Assembly (NCBI RefSeq): GCF_010470665.1
Contig: NZ_VOPZ01000013.1
Location: 1-64,000 of the forward strand
Length of the DNA stretch: 64,000 bases
From: Desulfovibrio sp. JC022
GTDB taxonomy: Bacteria; Desulfobacterota; Desulfovibrionia; Desulfovibrionales; Desulfovibrionaceae
Direction: 5' to 3'
Shown: one piece after another, positions 7,438-15,894 of the stretch
Numbering within the stretch: position 1 is the first letter of the stretch
Layout: the number at the start of each line of letters is the position of its first letter
Notes under the pieces: generated by a model
The model's database searches: none
Seen by the model: only the letters and a program-made list of their open reading frames with translations
Told to the model about the DNA's origin: nothing
Position numbers and translations under genes: made by a program

Positions 7438-8193
7438 TTAAGCCAGTGCGATCTGGCTGAAACTTTCCGCGTCCAAGCTCGCGCCTCCTACCAAGACTCC
7501 GTCCACATTGTCAAGTGCAATGATCTGGGCACAGTTGGCTGGTTTTACGCTTCCGCCGTACAAGATGCGGATTTCACTAGCTTTTTCAGGTAAAAGTTTT
7601 TTCAGCTTTTCTCTAACAAAGCCATGAGCTTCAACGATTTCACCTTCGCCGGCCACTTCACCGGTACCAATGGCCCACACAGGCTCATAGGCAACAACAA
7701 CGGTTTCGGCTGCGAAGTCGGAAGCTACATTCTTTAAACCAGCTTCGAGCTGTTCGTCAATAACCTTCTGTACTTCCCCGGCTTTTCTTTCATCGATAGT
7801 TTCACCGATGCAAAGGATCATGGACAGACCGTTTTCAAGACCGAAAGCGACCTTTTCGCCTACCATTTCATCGGTTTCGCCCATGATGGCGCGGCGTTCG
7901 GAGTGACCAGCAAGTGCGTATACGCAGCCGACATCCTTAAGCATTGCGGGAGAAATTTCTCCGGTGAAAGCACCTTCAGCCTTAGGGTAAAGGTTTTCAG
8001 CGGAAAGATGGCAATCTGCATTTCCTTCCAGCACGGCACCTACGGTTTCCAGAGCGGTATAAGGAGCGGCAATCACAACTTCGCGGTCAGCGGGAAGTTT
8101 GCCTTCGATTTTTATAAGCAGATCCGCAGCAGTTGCTTTTGCTTCAGCGCGGGTTTTGTACATTTTCCAGTTAGCTGCCATTAATTTTTTCAT
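7438..8193 (-). CDS. tpiA: Triosephosphate isomerase
   Basis: A 251-residue TIM barrel that interconverts dihydroxyacetone phosphate and glyceraldehyde 3-phosphate. Visible motifs: N-terminal AANWKMYK with the active-site Asn and Lys, GHSERR with the catalytic His at about 97, AYEPVWAIGTG with the catalytic Glu at about 169, and LYGGSVKP at the phosphate site. Normal length. Its ATG at 8191-8193 shares one base with the TAA of pgk, so the two are translationally coupled. Confidence 0.97.
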   Translation of the reverse strand: MKKLMAANWKMYKTRAEAKATAADLLIKIEGKLPADREVVIAAPYTALETVGAVLEGNADCHLSAENLYPKAEGAFTGEISPAMLKDVGCVYALAGHSERRAIMGETDEMVGEKVAFGLENGLSMILCIGETIDERKAGEVQKVIDEQLEAGLKNVASDFAAETVVVAYEPVWAIGTGEVAGEGEIVEAHGFVREKLKKLLPEKASEIRILYGGSVKPANCAQIIALDNVDGVLVGGASLDAESFSQIALA

Positions 8194-9383
8194 TAGCTGT
8201 TCTCCTTGAGTGCTTTGAATGCGGGAAGTTCTTTACCTTCGAGGAATTCGAGGAAAGAACCGCCGCCGGTGGAGATAAAAGTGAACTTATCTTCAAGTTT
8301 GGCCTGATGCACAACTGCGTCGGTATCACCGCCGCCAACAATAGTGGTGGCGTCTTCAAGATCAGCCATAGCTTCGCAGACTTTAAGGGAGCCCTGTGCG
8401 AATGGCTCTTTCTCAAACAGTCCCATGGGACCGTTCCAAACGATGGTCTTGGACCTTTCGATCACTTCGCAGAATTTCTTTGCTGATTCAGGTCCGATGT
8501 CGAGCAGCATGCCGTCTTCAGGAACAGAATCACCGTCGCAAACACCCTGCGCGGTATCAATATCCTTACCCCATACAAAGTCAGTGGGAAGGTGCAAAGT
8601 GGTACCGGAACCGGCGGCTTTATCCATGATTTCCTTGGCAGTATCCACAAGGCTCGCTTCAACAAGAGATTTACCGACAGATTTGCCCTGCGCGAGCAGG
8701 AAGGTGTTGGCCATGGCTCCACCGATGATAAAATCATCAACTTTGCCGATCAGGTTGTTGAGGATGCCAAGCTTGGAGGACACCTTGGCACCGCCGGAAA
8801 CTGCGATGTAAGGCTTGCGGGCATTTTTAAGTGCCTCGCCGAGGTATTCCCATTCCAGCTTAAGAAGGAAGCCGGCGCAGCAGTCATTAGCAGCGTAAGG
8901 AACGTCAACAACTGAAGCATTGGCACGGTGAGCCACGCCGAATGCGTCGTTAACATAAATATCAGCCAGAGCAGCGAGCTGTTTGCCGAAATCGCCACGC
9001 TCTTCAGGGGTCTTGGCCTGCTCTTCAGCGTGAAAACGCAGGTTTTCAAGCATCATGACCTGACCGGGCTTCAGCTCGGCAGCCATTTTTTCCACCTCGG
9101 AACCGATGCAGTCGGGAGCAAGGGGAACTTCCATTCCAAGGTATTCGCCAAGACGTTTGGCAGCGGGAGCAAGGCTCAGGGAGTCTACCCTTTTACCTTT
9201 AGGTTTTCCCAAGTGGGCCATGACGATAACCGAGGCACCCTTTTCAAGAGCATATTTAAAAGTAGGGACTGCGGCCTTGATGCGGTTGTCGTCAGTGATG
9301 GTTTCTCCGTCCAGAGGGACGTTGAAATCAACTCTCATCAGCAGTTTTTTGCCTGCAATGTCAAGTTGGTCAATGAAGCGCAT
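8193..9383 (-). CDS. pgk: Phosphoglycerate kinase
   Basis: A 396-residue two-domain kinase making ATP from 1,3-bisphosphoglycerate and ADP. Seen: RVDFNVPLDG near the N-terminus, the substrate loop with MAHLGKPKG, a hinge region, and the nucleotide loop VGGGDTDAV near residue 350. I chose the ATG at 9381-9383 (MRFIDQLD) because GGAG lies 5 nt upstream; a GTG two codons earlier lies inside that Shine-Dalgarno. It is the first gene of pgk-tpiA-secG-tRNA-Leu. Confidence 0.97.
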   Translation of the reverse strand: MRFIDQLDIAGKKLLMRVDFNVPLDGETITDDNRIKAAVPTFKYALEKGASVIVMAHLGKPKGKRVDSLSLAPAAKRLGEYLGMEVPLAPDCIGSEVEKMAAELKPGQVMMLENLRFHAEEQAKTPEERGDFGKQLAALADIYVNDAFGVAHRANASVVDVPYAANDCCAGFLLKLEWEYLGEALKNARKPYIAVSGGAKVSSKLGILNNLIGKVDDFIIGGAMANTFLLAQGKSVGKSLVEASLVDTAKEIMDKAAGSGTTLHLPTDFVWGKDIDTAQGVCDGDSVPEDGMLLDIGPESAKKFCEVIERSKTIVWNGPMGLFEKEPFAQGSLKVCEAMADLEDATTIVGGGDTDAVVHQAKLEDKFTFISTGGGSFLEFLEGKELPAFKALKENS

Positions 9384-9419
9384 GATCACTCCGTGGTTAA
9401 ATCGGTTTGAGTTTACTGA

Positions 9420-9884
9420 CTAAAAATTCAAGTCATACAGGAGGGCATCTTCCCTTGTATCCGGATAGTAATTCTTCCTTACCCCCACCTGCACAAAGCC
9501 GAGACTTTCATAAAGCCCGATGGCGGGTATGTTGGATTCCTTAACATCCAGAAGCCCTCTTTTCATATCCATCTCCCGGCACCTGCGCATAAGATCATGC
9601 ATAAGTGCCCTGCCAATTCCCTTTCTCCTGAACTCCGGGTGTACCCCAAGATTAAGAACTTCCATTTCGTCCAGAACGATAGAATAAGCCAGATAGCCGA
9701 TCAACATGCCCTGCTCTTCATATCCAAGGACGAAAAATGCTTTTTTTTCCAGCCCGAGCCGAAATTGTTCTTCAGTCCAATGGTATTCAAAGCAAAGAGA
9801 CTCAAGTGCCCTGAGCTGAGTTATATGTTCAGGACCCAGATCGAAATTTTTTTGAGTACCAGAGGTGACTTCCGTGCTAATCAT
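9420..9884 (-). CDS. GNAT acetyltransferase, RimI-like
   Basis: About 154 residues from the ATG at 9882-9884 (MISTEVTSG). The frame is open for another 73 codons upstream, but that stretch does not resemble the family and overlaps the divergent Nudix gene. The acetyl-CoA-binding motif HPEFRRKGIGRALM is clear near residue 88, after a beta strand (LIGYLAYSIVLDEMEVLNLG) and before VKESNIPAIGLYESLGF, the classic motif B. RimI acetylates the N-terminal Ala of ribosomal protein S18; the size and motif set fit RimI or a close paralogue. Same strand as pgk, 36 nt upstream. Confidence 0.8.
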   Translation of the reverse strand: MISTEVTSGTQKNFDLGPEHITQLRALESLCFEYHWTEEQFRLGLEKKAFFVLGYEEQGMLIGYLAYSIVLDEMEVLNLGVHPEFRRKGIGRALMHDLMRRCREMDMKRGLLDVKESNIPAIGLYESLGFVQVGVRKNYYPDTREDALLYDLNF

Positions 9885-10012
9885 AAATAGGTTATCTACC
9901 TGTATGAGTGGAATGTGTGGGGTCACAATCAAAGTCAACGTGAACTTCATACACGCAATTTCTCTGAATTGAAAGAACACAATGTTCAAAAACGAAAAGA
10001 ATTTGTTTAAAA

Positions 10013-10528
10013 GTGAAAAAAAAGTTCGTTCAAATCGAAGTTGTCGACCGGAACAACCGCCCCTTAACAAGTATGGACATTCAAGAAGTCCATCGTCAGT
10101 CACTGCGACATCGCTCGGTGATTATACTTGTCTATGACAATGAAGGAAAACTTTTTCTTCAAAAAAGAAACCCACGCCAAAAATTATATGCCGGACGCTG
10201 GGATGTTTCAGCAAACGCGCATGTGCGCACCGGTGAATCCAATGAAAAAGCAGCCCTGCGTGAACTTGAGCATGAGCTTGGTATCCGCAGTACCGGCCTG
10301 AAGCTGATTGAAGAGATCGAAGCATCATCCGAAACAGGTTACGAGTTCATCTCCCTTTACGTTCTGGATAAATTGAACACAATCCCTGAAATGAACAAGG
10401 ATGAGGCTGATTCCGGATACTTTTACTCTGAAAGTGAACTGGACTGGTTGATCCGTGAATATCGCGAGCTACTGGTTCCATCTCTGGTATTCCTGCATGA
10501 CCGGTCCCTGCTTTTTAAATTCAAATAA
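10013..10528 (+). CDS. Nudix hydrolase, IDI/YfcD-like
   Basis: A 171-residue Nudix-fold protein starting at GTG 10013 (no in-frame ATG upstream). The Nudix helix is at about residues 79-98: HVRTGESNEKAAL then RELEHELGI. Relative to G-x5-E-x7-RE-U-xEExGU, the first Gly is Ala and one Glu is His, a pattern shared with the isopentenyl-diphosphate-isomerase-like branch. Members hydrolyse nucleoside diphosphate-linked compounds with Mg2+; substrate here unknown. It is divergent from the acetyltransferase and ends 1 nt before the convergent phosphatase gene. Confidence 0.85.
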   Translation: MKKKFVQIEVVDRNNRPLTSMDIQEVHRQSLRHRSVIILVYDNEGKLFLQKRNPRQKLYAGRWDVSANAHVRTGESNEKAALRELEHELGIRSTGLKLIEEIEASSETGYEFISLYVLDKLNTIPEMNKDEADSGYFYSESELDWLIREYRELLVPSLVFLHDRSLLFKFK

Positions 10529-10529
10529 A

Positions 10530-11306
10530 TTATTTTTCAGGCAGAATCAGTTTGTTCAGTGCTTCGTGAATGCGGGAGTTTGTGGCCAGAATCGCTGGTG
10601 AATACAAATTAAATTCATCTTGTCCGTATTCTGTAACGCATCCCCCGGCTTCTTTCACCAACAGCCAGCCGGCAGCCATATCCCATGGCTTGAGAGAATT
10701 TTCATAGTAGCCATCATACCTGCCGCAGGCCAGATAGGCGAGATCAAATGCAGCTGCTCCGGGACGCCGAACTCCCTGCGTTGCTACAAGCACTCTGCTC
10801 AAGGCATCGGTAATAAAATCAACATGCTCTTCGATGGCATAAGGAAATCCAGTGGCAATCAGGGATTCTTCAAGGGAATCACAATCCGATACATGGATAG
10901 GCTGAGCATTCATAAAAGCTCCACCGCCGCGCACGGCAGTGAATACTTCATTAAGTATAGGCAGGTTGACGATCCCCAGCACCACCTGTCCGTTCTCCCA
11001 AAGAGCTACGGAAGTGGCCACCATGGGCAATCCATGGGCAAAATTGGTGGTTCCGTCCAGAGGGTCAATAATCCATGTACGGTCAACAAGTTCAGCATCA
11101 CCGGAAGTCTCTTCAGCCAGAAAAGATGATCCCGGTAGAATTTCTGCAAGTTTTGCTTTAAGAAATTTCTCAACCGCCAGATCGGTCTCTGTTACAAGAT
11201 CAATGCGGCCTTTATGTTTGATTTTCTTAGGTTTGTTGTAGCTTTCCCTGATAATTTCACCGGCCTCAAGTACGGCCGCAGTAGCTTTTTTAAGTAGTGA
11301 TTGCAT
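10530..11306 (-). CDS. suhB: Inositol-1-monophosphatase family protein
   Basis: A 258-residue Mg2+/Li+-sensitive phosphatase. Metal motifs are clear: FLAEETSGD at about 60-68, WIIDPLDGTTNFAHGLP at about 82-98 (family signature), and the C-terminal PWDMAAGWLLVKEAGG at about 208-223. It hydrolyses inositol 1-phosphate and related sugar phosphates; in E. coli SuhB also joins rRNA antitermination complexes. The symbol is a family-level guess. Convergent with the Nudix gene. Confidence 0.9.
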   Translation of the reverse strand: MQSLLKKATAAVLEAGEIIRESYNKPKKIKHKGRIDLVTETDLAVEKFLKAKLAEILPGSSFLAEETSGDAELVDRTWIIDPLDGTTNFAHGLPMVATSVALWENGQVVLGIVNLPILNEVFTAVRGGGAFMNAQPIHVSDCDSLEESLIATGFPYAIEEHVDFITDALSRVLVATQGVRRPGAAAFDLAYLACGRYDGYYENSLKPWDMAAGWLLVKEAGGCVTEYGQDEFNLYSPAILATNSRIHEALNKLILPEK

Positions 11307-11334
11307 ATTTTTGATTAGATTCGCTACGCGATAT

Positions 11335-11386
11335 AATGACAGGATTTCGCCTCGGCGGCCAAAGGGGAAATCCCCTTTGGAATCCT
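11335..11386. repeat. Degenerate copy of the dispersed hairpin repeat
   Basis: Contains GCCTCGGCGGCC followed by a perfect palindrome CCAAAGGGGAAATCCCCTTTGG (11359-11380, two halves shown together here as one 22-bp hairpin) and AATCCTT. It resembles the units at 27748, 47518, 48814 and 49003. The rest of the 11307-11427 gap holds no gene. Confidence 0.5.
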
Positions 11387-11427
11387 TATTAATTGAAATA
11401 AATATTAAGCTGATAGGGCTTTAATGA

Positions 11428-12453
11428 TTAGTTAATATAAACTTTTTCGAAGCCCTTATCTTTCTGAAGACTTAATCCGGTTCCGCGCACAACTGTGGTC
11501 AGGGGGTCATTATCAATTATCACCTTGAGTGAACTCTCACGGCTAATCAACTGGTCCAGACCTTTCAGGAGTGCTCCGCCCCCGGCAAGCAACAAACCGT
11601 TATTGGCAATATCGGCGACAAGTTCAGCCTGAGTTTGCTCAAGCGCGACCCGCACTGAGTGCACAATAGCCGCAACAGGATCAGCAATGGCTTCCCTGAT
11701 CTGGGCATCATTGATCTCAATAGCCTTGGGTTTGCCGTCCAGAAGGTTACGGCCGGAAACAGTCATGGTCAGTGGCTCGGGCAATTCAATGGCGGAGCCG
11801 ATCTGAATTTTAGCTTTCTCGGCAGTGTTCTCACCGACGAGTAATTTAAATTCGTCCTGCATATAGCGCATGATGGCAAGATTCATCTCATCCCCGGCAA
11901 CGCGCACAGACTGGCTGTGGGCCACAGAAGACAGAGTAATAACTGCAACTTCGGTTGTACCACCGCCAATATCCACAACCATGTTTCCTTCAGGTTCATG
12001 GATATTCAACCCCGCACCGATAGCCGCGGCCATGGGTTCTTCAATAAGACGAACTTCCCGCGCTCCGGCCTGCTGACCGGATTCAATAACCGCCCTTTTT
12101 TCAACCTGGGTGATACCGGTTGGTACACAGATGATAATCTTGGGTTTGACCAGATTGCGGCCTTTAATCGCTTTCTTGATAAAGAAAGCAATCATTTTTT
12201 TGGTCACTTCAAAGTCAGCGATAACCCCATCCTTCATAGGACGTATAGCTTTGATTTTGTCCGGGGTGCGGCCAAGGTATTCCTTGGCTTCCTTTCCCAC
12301 GGCAATCACTGATTCATCCCGGGCATCAAGGGCGACGACAGACGGCTCATTAAGGATAATTCCATCCTTCGGGGTATAAAGCAGTGTGTTTGCGGTGCCC
12401 AGATCCATGGCAAGGTCCTTGCCGAAAAAACTCATTAATTTAGCCCAGAGCAT
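11428..12453 (-). CDS. mreB: Rod shape-determining protein MreB
   Basis: A 341-residue bacterial actin. Phosphate-1 loop DLGTANTLLY at about 17-26, phosphate-2 VDIGGGTTEVAVI at about 163-175, and the adenosine motif LAGGGALLKGLD near 291. MreB forms membrane-bound filaments that guide the elongation peptidoglycan machinery. The usual partners mreC/mreD are not next to it. It is the last gene of a minus-strand set with a GAF protein and a Cys-rich small protein. An alternative start is the Met at residue 7. Confidence 0.97.
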   Translation of the reverse strand: MLWAKLMSFFGKDLAMDLGTANTLLYTPKDGIILNEPSVVALDARDESVIAVGKEAKEYLGRTPDKIKAIRPMKDGVIADFEVTKKMIAFFIKKAIKGRNLVKPKIIICVPTGITQVEKRAVIESGQQAGAREVRLIEEPMAAAIGAGLNIHEPEGNMVVDIGGGTTEVAVITLSSVAHSQSVRVAGDEMNLAIMRYMQDEFKLLVGENTAEKAKIQIGSAIELPEPLTMTVSGRNLLDGKPKAIEINDAQIREAIADPVAAIVHSVRVALEQTQAELVADIANNGLLLAGGGALLKGLDQLISRESSLKVIIDNDPLTTVVRGTGLSLQKDKGFEKVYIN

Positions 12454-12480
12454 ATAATTCAGGCCTCATGCGTGAAGCGG

Positions 12481-13506
12481 TTAATTGTCGTTGATCAAGA
12501 CCGGATCAGTCTTGGACGGGGTTACTTTCTGTAAGGCAGTACGGGCTTCCGCAAGTTTGCTTTTCAGAAAGAGATTTTCAAGAAACTGGTTTAAATACTC
12601 AGATACCATAAACAGAAAATCCTTCAAGTCCTCGTCAATTCGTTTCGGCTCTTCATTGGCAAGCACAAGAACTCCCCGGGTCTTGCGCTGAAAAACAAGA
12701 GGCAGACATATGACACTCATAAAATCAACGGTTGAAGCACTGGCTCCAAGAAGGCTGGATGCGGCCTGCCCGGCATTATTCTCTTCAATAAAAATAGGTT
12801 CATTATTTTTATACACCCAACCGACAAGGCCGCTTCCAAGTGGAAAAGCCATGGATTTTGGATCACCTTTATGCAAAATGGGTTTGTTTTCCCCTTCCAT
12901 ATAAAAAGATGTTCCTCTTTGGTCGATAACGGTAAGAAAAGAATGGGAAAAGCCGCTTGTTCCGGCAGTCATACTTAGTAAATTGTCCAGAAAGGAATTC
13001 CATTTCGGCTGTCTTTTACGCAAGTCATGCAGGAGCTTAAGAGTCATGAAATATTCATTTTTCCTTCCATCGGCGTCCACAGAGCGGATACAGGAAAGCA
13101 TGGAAGTGATCATCTTCCCGAATTGGGAAAGAATTTTCAAATCCTTGGTGCTGAATGAATAAGTCCGCTTACTGTCAAGGCAGATGGCCCCTAAAGACTG
13201 ATCCAGCGGAGTGCCCATAAAGGCTTTAACCTTGGAATCCTCGCGGTTCTCATAATATCCGAGGGTCGTGGCTCCTTTGCGATCCATATTATTAATGAAA
13301 AGCGGCTCATTTTTACCGATAACAATTCCAGCAAGGCTTTTCTTCTGCAAGGGAGTACCCTTGGGAGAAATGTCGTCCCCCAGACTGAAATAGGTGGACA
13401 GGGAGTAGCCGTGTTGTCCGTCCGGCAGGAACAAAACAACACTGTGAGCCTCAAAAACATTACAGACAATGCTGAGGATATTAATCAAAATTTCGTTTCT
13501 AGGCAT
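12481..13506 (-). CDS. Tandem GAF-domain protein upstream of mreB
   Basis: A 341-residue soluble protein with two GAF-like folds. The first is at about 5-140 (AHSVVLFLPDG..., GTPLQKKSLAGIVIGKNEPL, AFMGTPLDQSLGAICLDSKR). The second is at about 175-310 (GSGLVGWVYKNNEPIFIEEN, ICLPLVFQRKTRGVLVLANE). GAF domains bind small ligands or sense redox state. No kinase, GGDEF or DNA-binding domain follows, so any output is by protein contact. The C-terminal 30 residues are helical. It ends 27 nt before mreB, so joint transcription with the cytoskeleton gene is likely, but its role is unknown. Confidence 0.75.
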   Translation of the reverse strand: MPRNEILINILSIVCNVFEAHSVVLFLPDGQHGYSLSTYFSLGDDISPKGTPLQKKSLAGIVIGKNEPLFINNMDRKGATTLGYYENREDSKVKAFMGTPLDQSLGAICLDSKRTYSFSTKDLKILSQFGKMITSMLSCIRSVDADGRKNEYFMTLKLLHDLRKRQPKWNSFLDNLLSMTAGTSGFSHSFLTVIDQRGTSFYMEGENKPILHKGDPKSMAFPLGSGLVGWVYKNNEPIFIEENNAGQAASSLLGASASTVDFMSVICLPLVFQRKTRGVLVLANEEPKRIDEDLKDFLFMVSEYLNQFLENLFLKSKLAEARTALQKVTPSKTDPVLINDN

Positions 13507-13509
13507 GCT

Positions 13510-13716
13510 CTATTTAGTCCTACACTCGATGAAATAATCAATGCTCCGGTTGTATGTTTTTTCCTGCTCCGGTGTAAAGTAGCAGGCCGGAAGCTGATCT
13601 TTGGCGCGGTGGTACTTAATGCATTCACAGCAGGCTCCGGCTCTGGGGCAACCGCTGTAGGTACAGGGACAATCAACCTTATTGCTCTCAATTTTTGCGC
13701 AGCCATCTAAACTCAT
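13510..13716 (-). CDS. Cys-rich small protein, DUF6485-like
   Basis: About 68 residues from the ATG at 13714-13716 (MSLDGCAKIESNK). AAGGA lies 8 nt upstream; earlier in-frame Mets would lack a Shine-Dalgarno. The Cys pattern CPCTYSGCPRAGACCECIKYH with the following RAKDQLPACYF is that of a small conserved family in anaerobes (DUF6485, recalled). The clustered Cys could bind Zn or an FeS cluster; function unknown. It stops 3 nt before the GAF gene start, so it is first in the operon with the GAF protein and mreB. Confidence 0.7.
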   Translation of the reverse strand: MSLDGCAKIESNKVDCPCTYSGCPRAGACCECIKYHRAKDQLPACYFTPEQEKTYNRSIDYFIECRTK

Positions 13717-14088
13717 ATATTTCATCCTTAAAATTATGTTCGTTAGAAAAGACAAATATCTTATGATATAATCAAATCCGTATCATTCTTATTTGAAAGA
13801 GCTTGTGTGGTCAACAGATACCCGGTTTAATACCAGCCCTTTTTCCTCGCATCTAAAAGAGAACTCTTTGCATTTTTAGACTGTTTTTTAATTAAAAAAA
13901 TCGTTTTCAGGCAGAAAAATACTACTATTTTTTAAAATAATTAATTTCTATATTTTATCTAGATAAATTCTGTTGTAATTAATTGCAGTTCGGGATAATC
14001 ATACCCTAATATAAATGATAAATGTCTTGATGAGCATTCTAATGGGCAAAACCATTTATAATCCTACAGCAACATGCAGGGTTTGAAT
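13717..14088. promoter_or_regulatory. AT-rich divergent intergenic region
   Basis: No gene seen. It should hold promoters for the Cys-rich gene (leftward) and the large hypothetical (rightward). A good -10 TATAAT is at 14057-14062 for the rightward gene, but no convincing -35 at normal spacing. Confidence 0.4.
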
Positions 14089-15834
14089 ATGTGGCAGGAA
14101 GCTTTTTCCAAATATACAGGGGAAGCCTGTAACGCGGAAGACGTAACATCTCAAGATGTTTACGATATGAAGTCGTTGGATGGCTTACGCCTGCATCTGG
14201 ATCATGTTCACATCAAAAACTGTCTGCTCCGCCCTTATTTTGAACAGCGCAACCAGTATCCTCTGGTTGACTCTCGTGAGCTGTTACCTTCTTTCGAGGT
14301 AGACCTCTACGAATATAAGAAACTTCCCGGCTTCAGCATGGTAGCACTGGAGCGGCCTCTTAATTATTTTCAGGAAATTTTTCAGTTTGATATCCTGCAC
14401 AGTCCGCGTTTGCTGGACGAAACCACCACCGAAGATGCCTGCCCGCTTTTTGAATCAATCGTAAAAGCCAACATCGAAACCTTTGAAAGCAGGCTTCCTA
14501 AGCGTTCCCACAAAGATTTCCTTAATGAATTCGGTAATACTGATATTTCTGCCATAGAAAATTATGACCGAATTCTTCCTCATCTGCTTGAAATTGAAAG
14601 AGCTCAGGTCATGGCTCAGGACAATACCGGAAAATTTTATCTTTCCGGGGTTTTCGGCTCATTTCCATCTGACCTTGATACAGAACTGAAGCGATTCGGC
14701 ATCAGGATCGGTAAATTCAAGCCGGGTGACAACCTGCTTTATGAATACAACCGCCTGTTTGTGTACACTTTTCTTATGGAGCTGCATGGATTCCCTATTG
14801 TTTCCGAGCGGCGAACCTCTTCGTCCCTTTTTGCCCGTCGACTGCACCGGATGGGTGAAAAATTCATGGTCCGCGTTTTAGGGCAATCCGACCGCACCAT
14901 TACCTCACTCTTTTCACATGCCAAGGCTAAGCACTATCCGCGTGTTGAAAAAATCGCATTGGTACAGGTCAGCAAGGACAACAAAGAAACCATCGCTGAA
15001 ATGAAAAAAGGCGGGTTCTTTGTGGATGAAAAGAAACGGGTGGTCATCCTGAAAGTGAAGTACCGCCAACATAAATTCAACCCGGAAAACGTCCGTGAAG
15101 ACCGTGCACTTTCCGTTTACAAGCAGGAAGTAATTCATCCTCTTACAGGTGAATGCGCGTCTCATTTCAATGTGATCAAGGATGCCTCCAGCATGACCAT
15201 CCTGCTCAACGATATTGTACGTGGAGAATATACGGGCAATATTGTCTACAAACGTAACGAACTTATTCAGGATACTGAAACCCACGAAAAACGTTTGAAA
15301 TTTCTTTTTGCATGGCTTTCCAAGCACCAGCGCAGAATTATCGGTTACTCCGATGAATTTTATTCCGGCGTAGTCAAGGTGCTGGACAGCTACCTGCTGG
15401 CCCCGGATAATTATGAACCGTTCAATGACCTTACTGATATTTATCAGGAGGTCTGGTCCAAGTACAGCTACATACAGCAGGCCCGCAAACTGAAAGTCCT
15501 TGAAGATCTCAGGGAAAGGAAGATCCGGGGTAAAAAAATCGGTTATCTTGAAATGCTTCAGGTAATGCATGAGATCATGAACGAACTCAAATTTGAAATC
15601 GTCAACTACTTTGACAAGCTGGTGGAAACAGCCTTAATGATCGGCGACAGAGTTCTCAATGATTCATATTTGAGACGAACATATATTTCTTGTCCGGAAG
15701 AAGAACTTACCCCCTATGGCCTTGATGTTAAAAAATATTATGGTCGTATGGTGGTAGTACTTGATGAATTCAGGTCGATCCGCAAAAGCCGTTCCCTCTA
15801 TGAGGAGGGAACTTCCGTAAGCGGGTTGGTTTAA
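14089..15834 (+). CDS. Large soluble protein of unknown function
   Basis: About 581 residues from the ATG at 14089 (MWQEAFSKYTGEA), preferred because AGGG is 7 nt upstream; another ATG lies at 14074. I do not recognise the family. No signal peptide or membrane segment. The sequence is rich in charged and aromatic residues, with a mixed alpha/beta character up to about residue 385 and a more helical C-terminal part (FLFAWLSKHQRRIIGYSDEF, then RKLKVLEDLRERKIRGKKIG and EIMNELKFEIVNYFDKLVET). No Walker, HD, GGDEF or zinc motifs were found. It precedes gcvT by 60 nt, with a hairpin between. Confidence 0.6.
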   Translation: MWQEAFSKYTGEACNAEDVTSQDVYDMKSLDGLRLHLDHVHIKNCLLRPYFEQRNQYPLVDSRELLPSFEVDLYEYKKLPGFSMVALERPLNYFQEIFQFDILHSPRLLDETTTEDACPLFESIVKANIETFESRLPKRSHKDFLNEFGNTDISAIENYDRILPHLLEIERAQVMAQDNTGKFYLSGVFGSFPSDLDTELKRFGIRIGKFKPGDNLLYEYNRLFVYTFLMELHGFPIVSERRTSSSLFARRLHRMGEKFMVRVLGQSDRTITSLFSHAKAKHYPRVEKIALVQVSKDNKETIAEMKKGGFFVDEKKRVVILKVKYRQHKFNPENVREDRALSVYKQEVIHPLTGECASHFNVIKDASSMTILLNDIVRGEYTGNIVYKRNELIQDTETHEKRLKFLFAWLSKHQRRIIGYSDEFYSGVVKVLDSYLLAPDNYEPFNDLTDIYQEVWSKYSYIQQARKLKVLEDLRERKIRGKKIGYLEMLQVMHEIMNELKFEIVNYFDKLVETALMIGDRVLNDSYLRRTYISCPEEELTPYGLDVKKYYGRMVVVLDEFRSIRKSRSLYEEGTSVSGLV

Positions 15835-15846
15835 ATTTAATTCTGG

Positions 15847-15873
15847 AAGCACTCTGAACAGTCAGGGTGCTTT
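15847..15873 (+). terminator. Possible terminator/attenuator before gcvT
   Basis: AAGCACTCTGA and GTCAGGGTGCTTT form a stem with a 3-nt loop, followed by a short T-rich tract. It ends about 20 nt before the gcvT start and could end the upstream transcript or reduce read-through. Confidence 0.5.
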
Positions 15874-15894
15874 CAATTTATACGGAGTAAAAAA

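Noticed and set aside
14914-15570. 218-residue open frame antisense to the large hypothetical protein
   Set aside because: It is Phe-rich with no start signal and mirrors the codon pattern of the plus-strand gene; the same holds for the long antisense frames over gcvT, fdnG, hynA and msbA.
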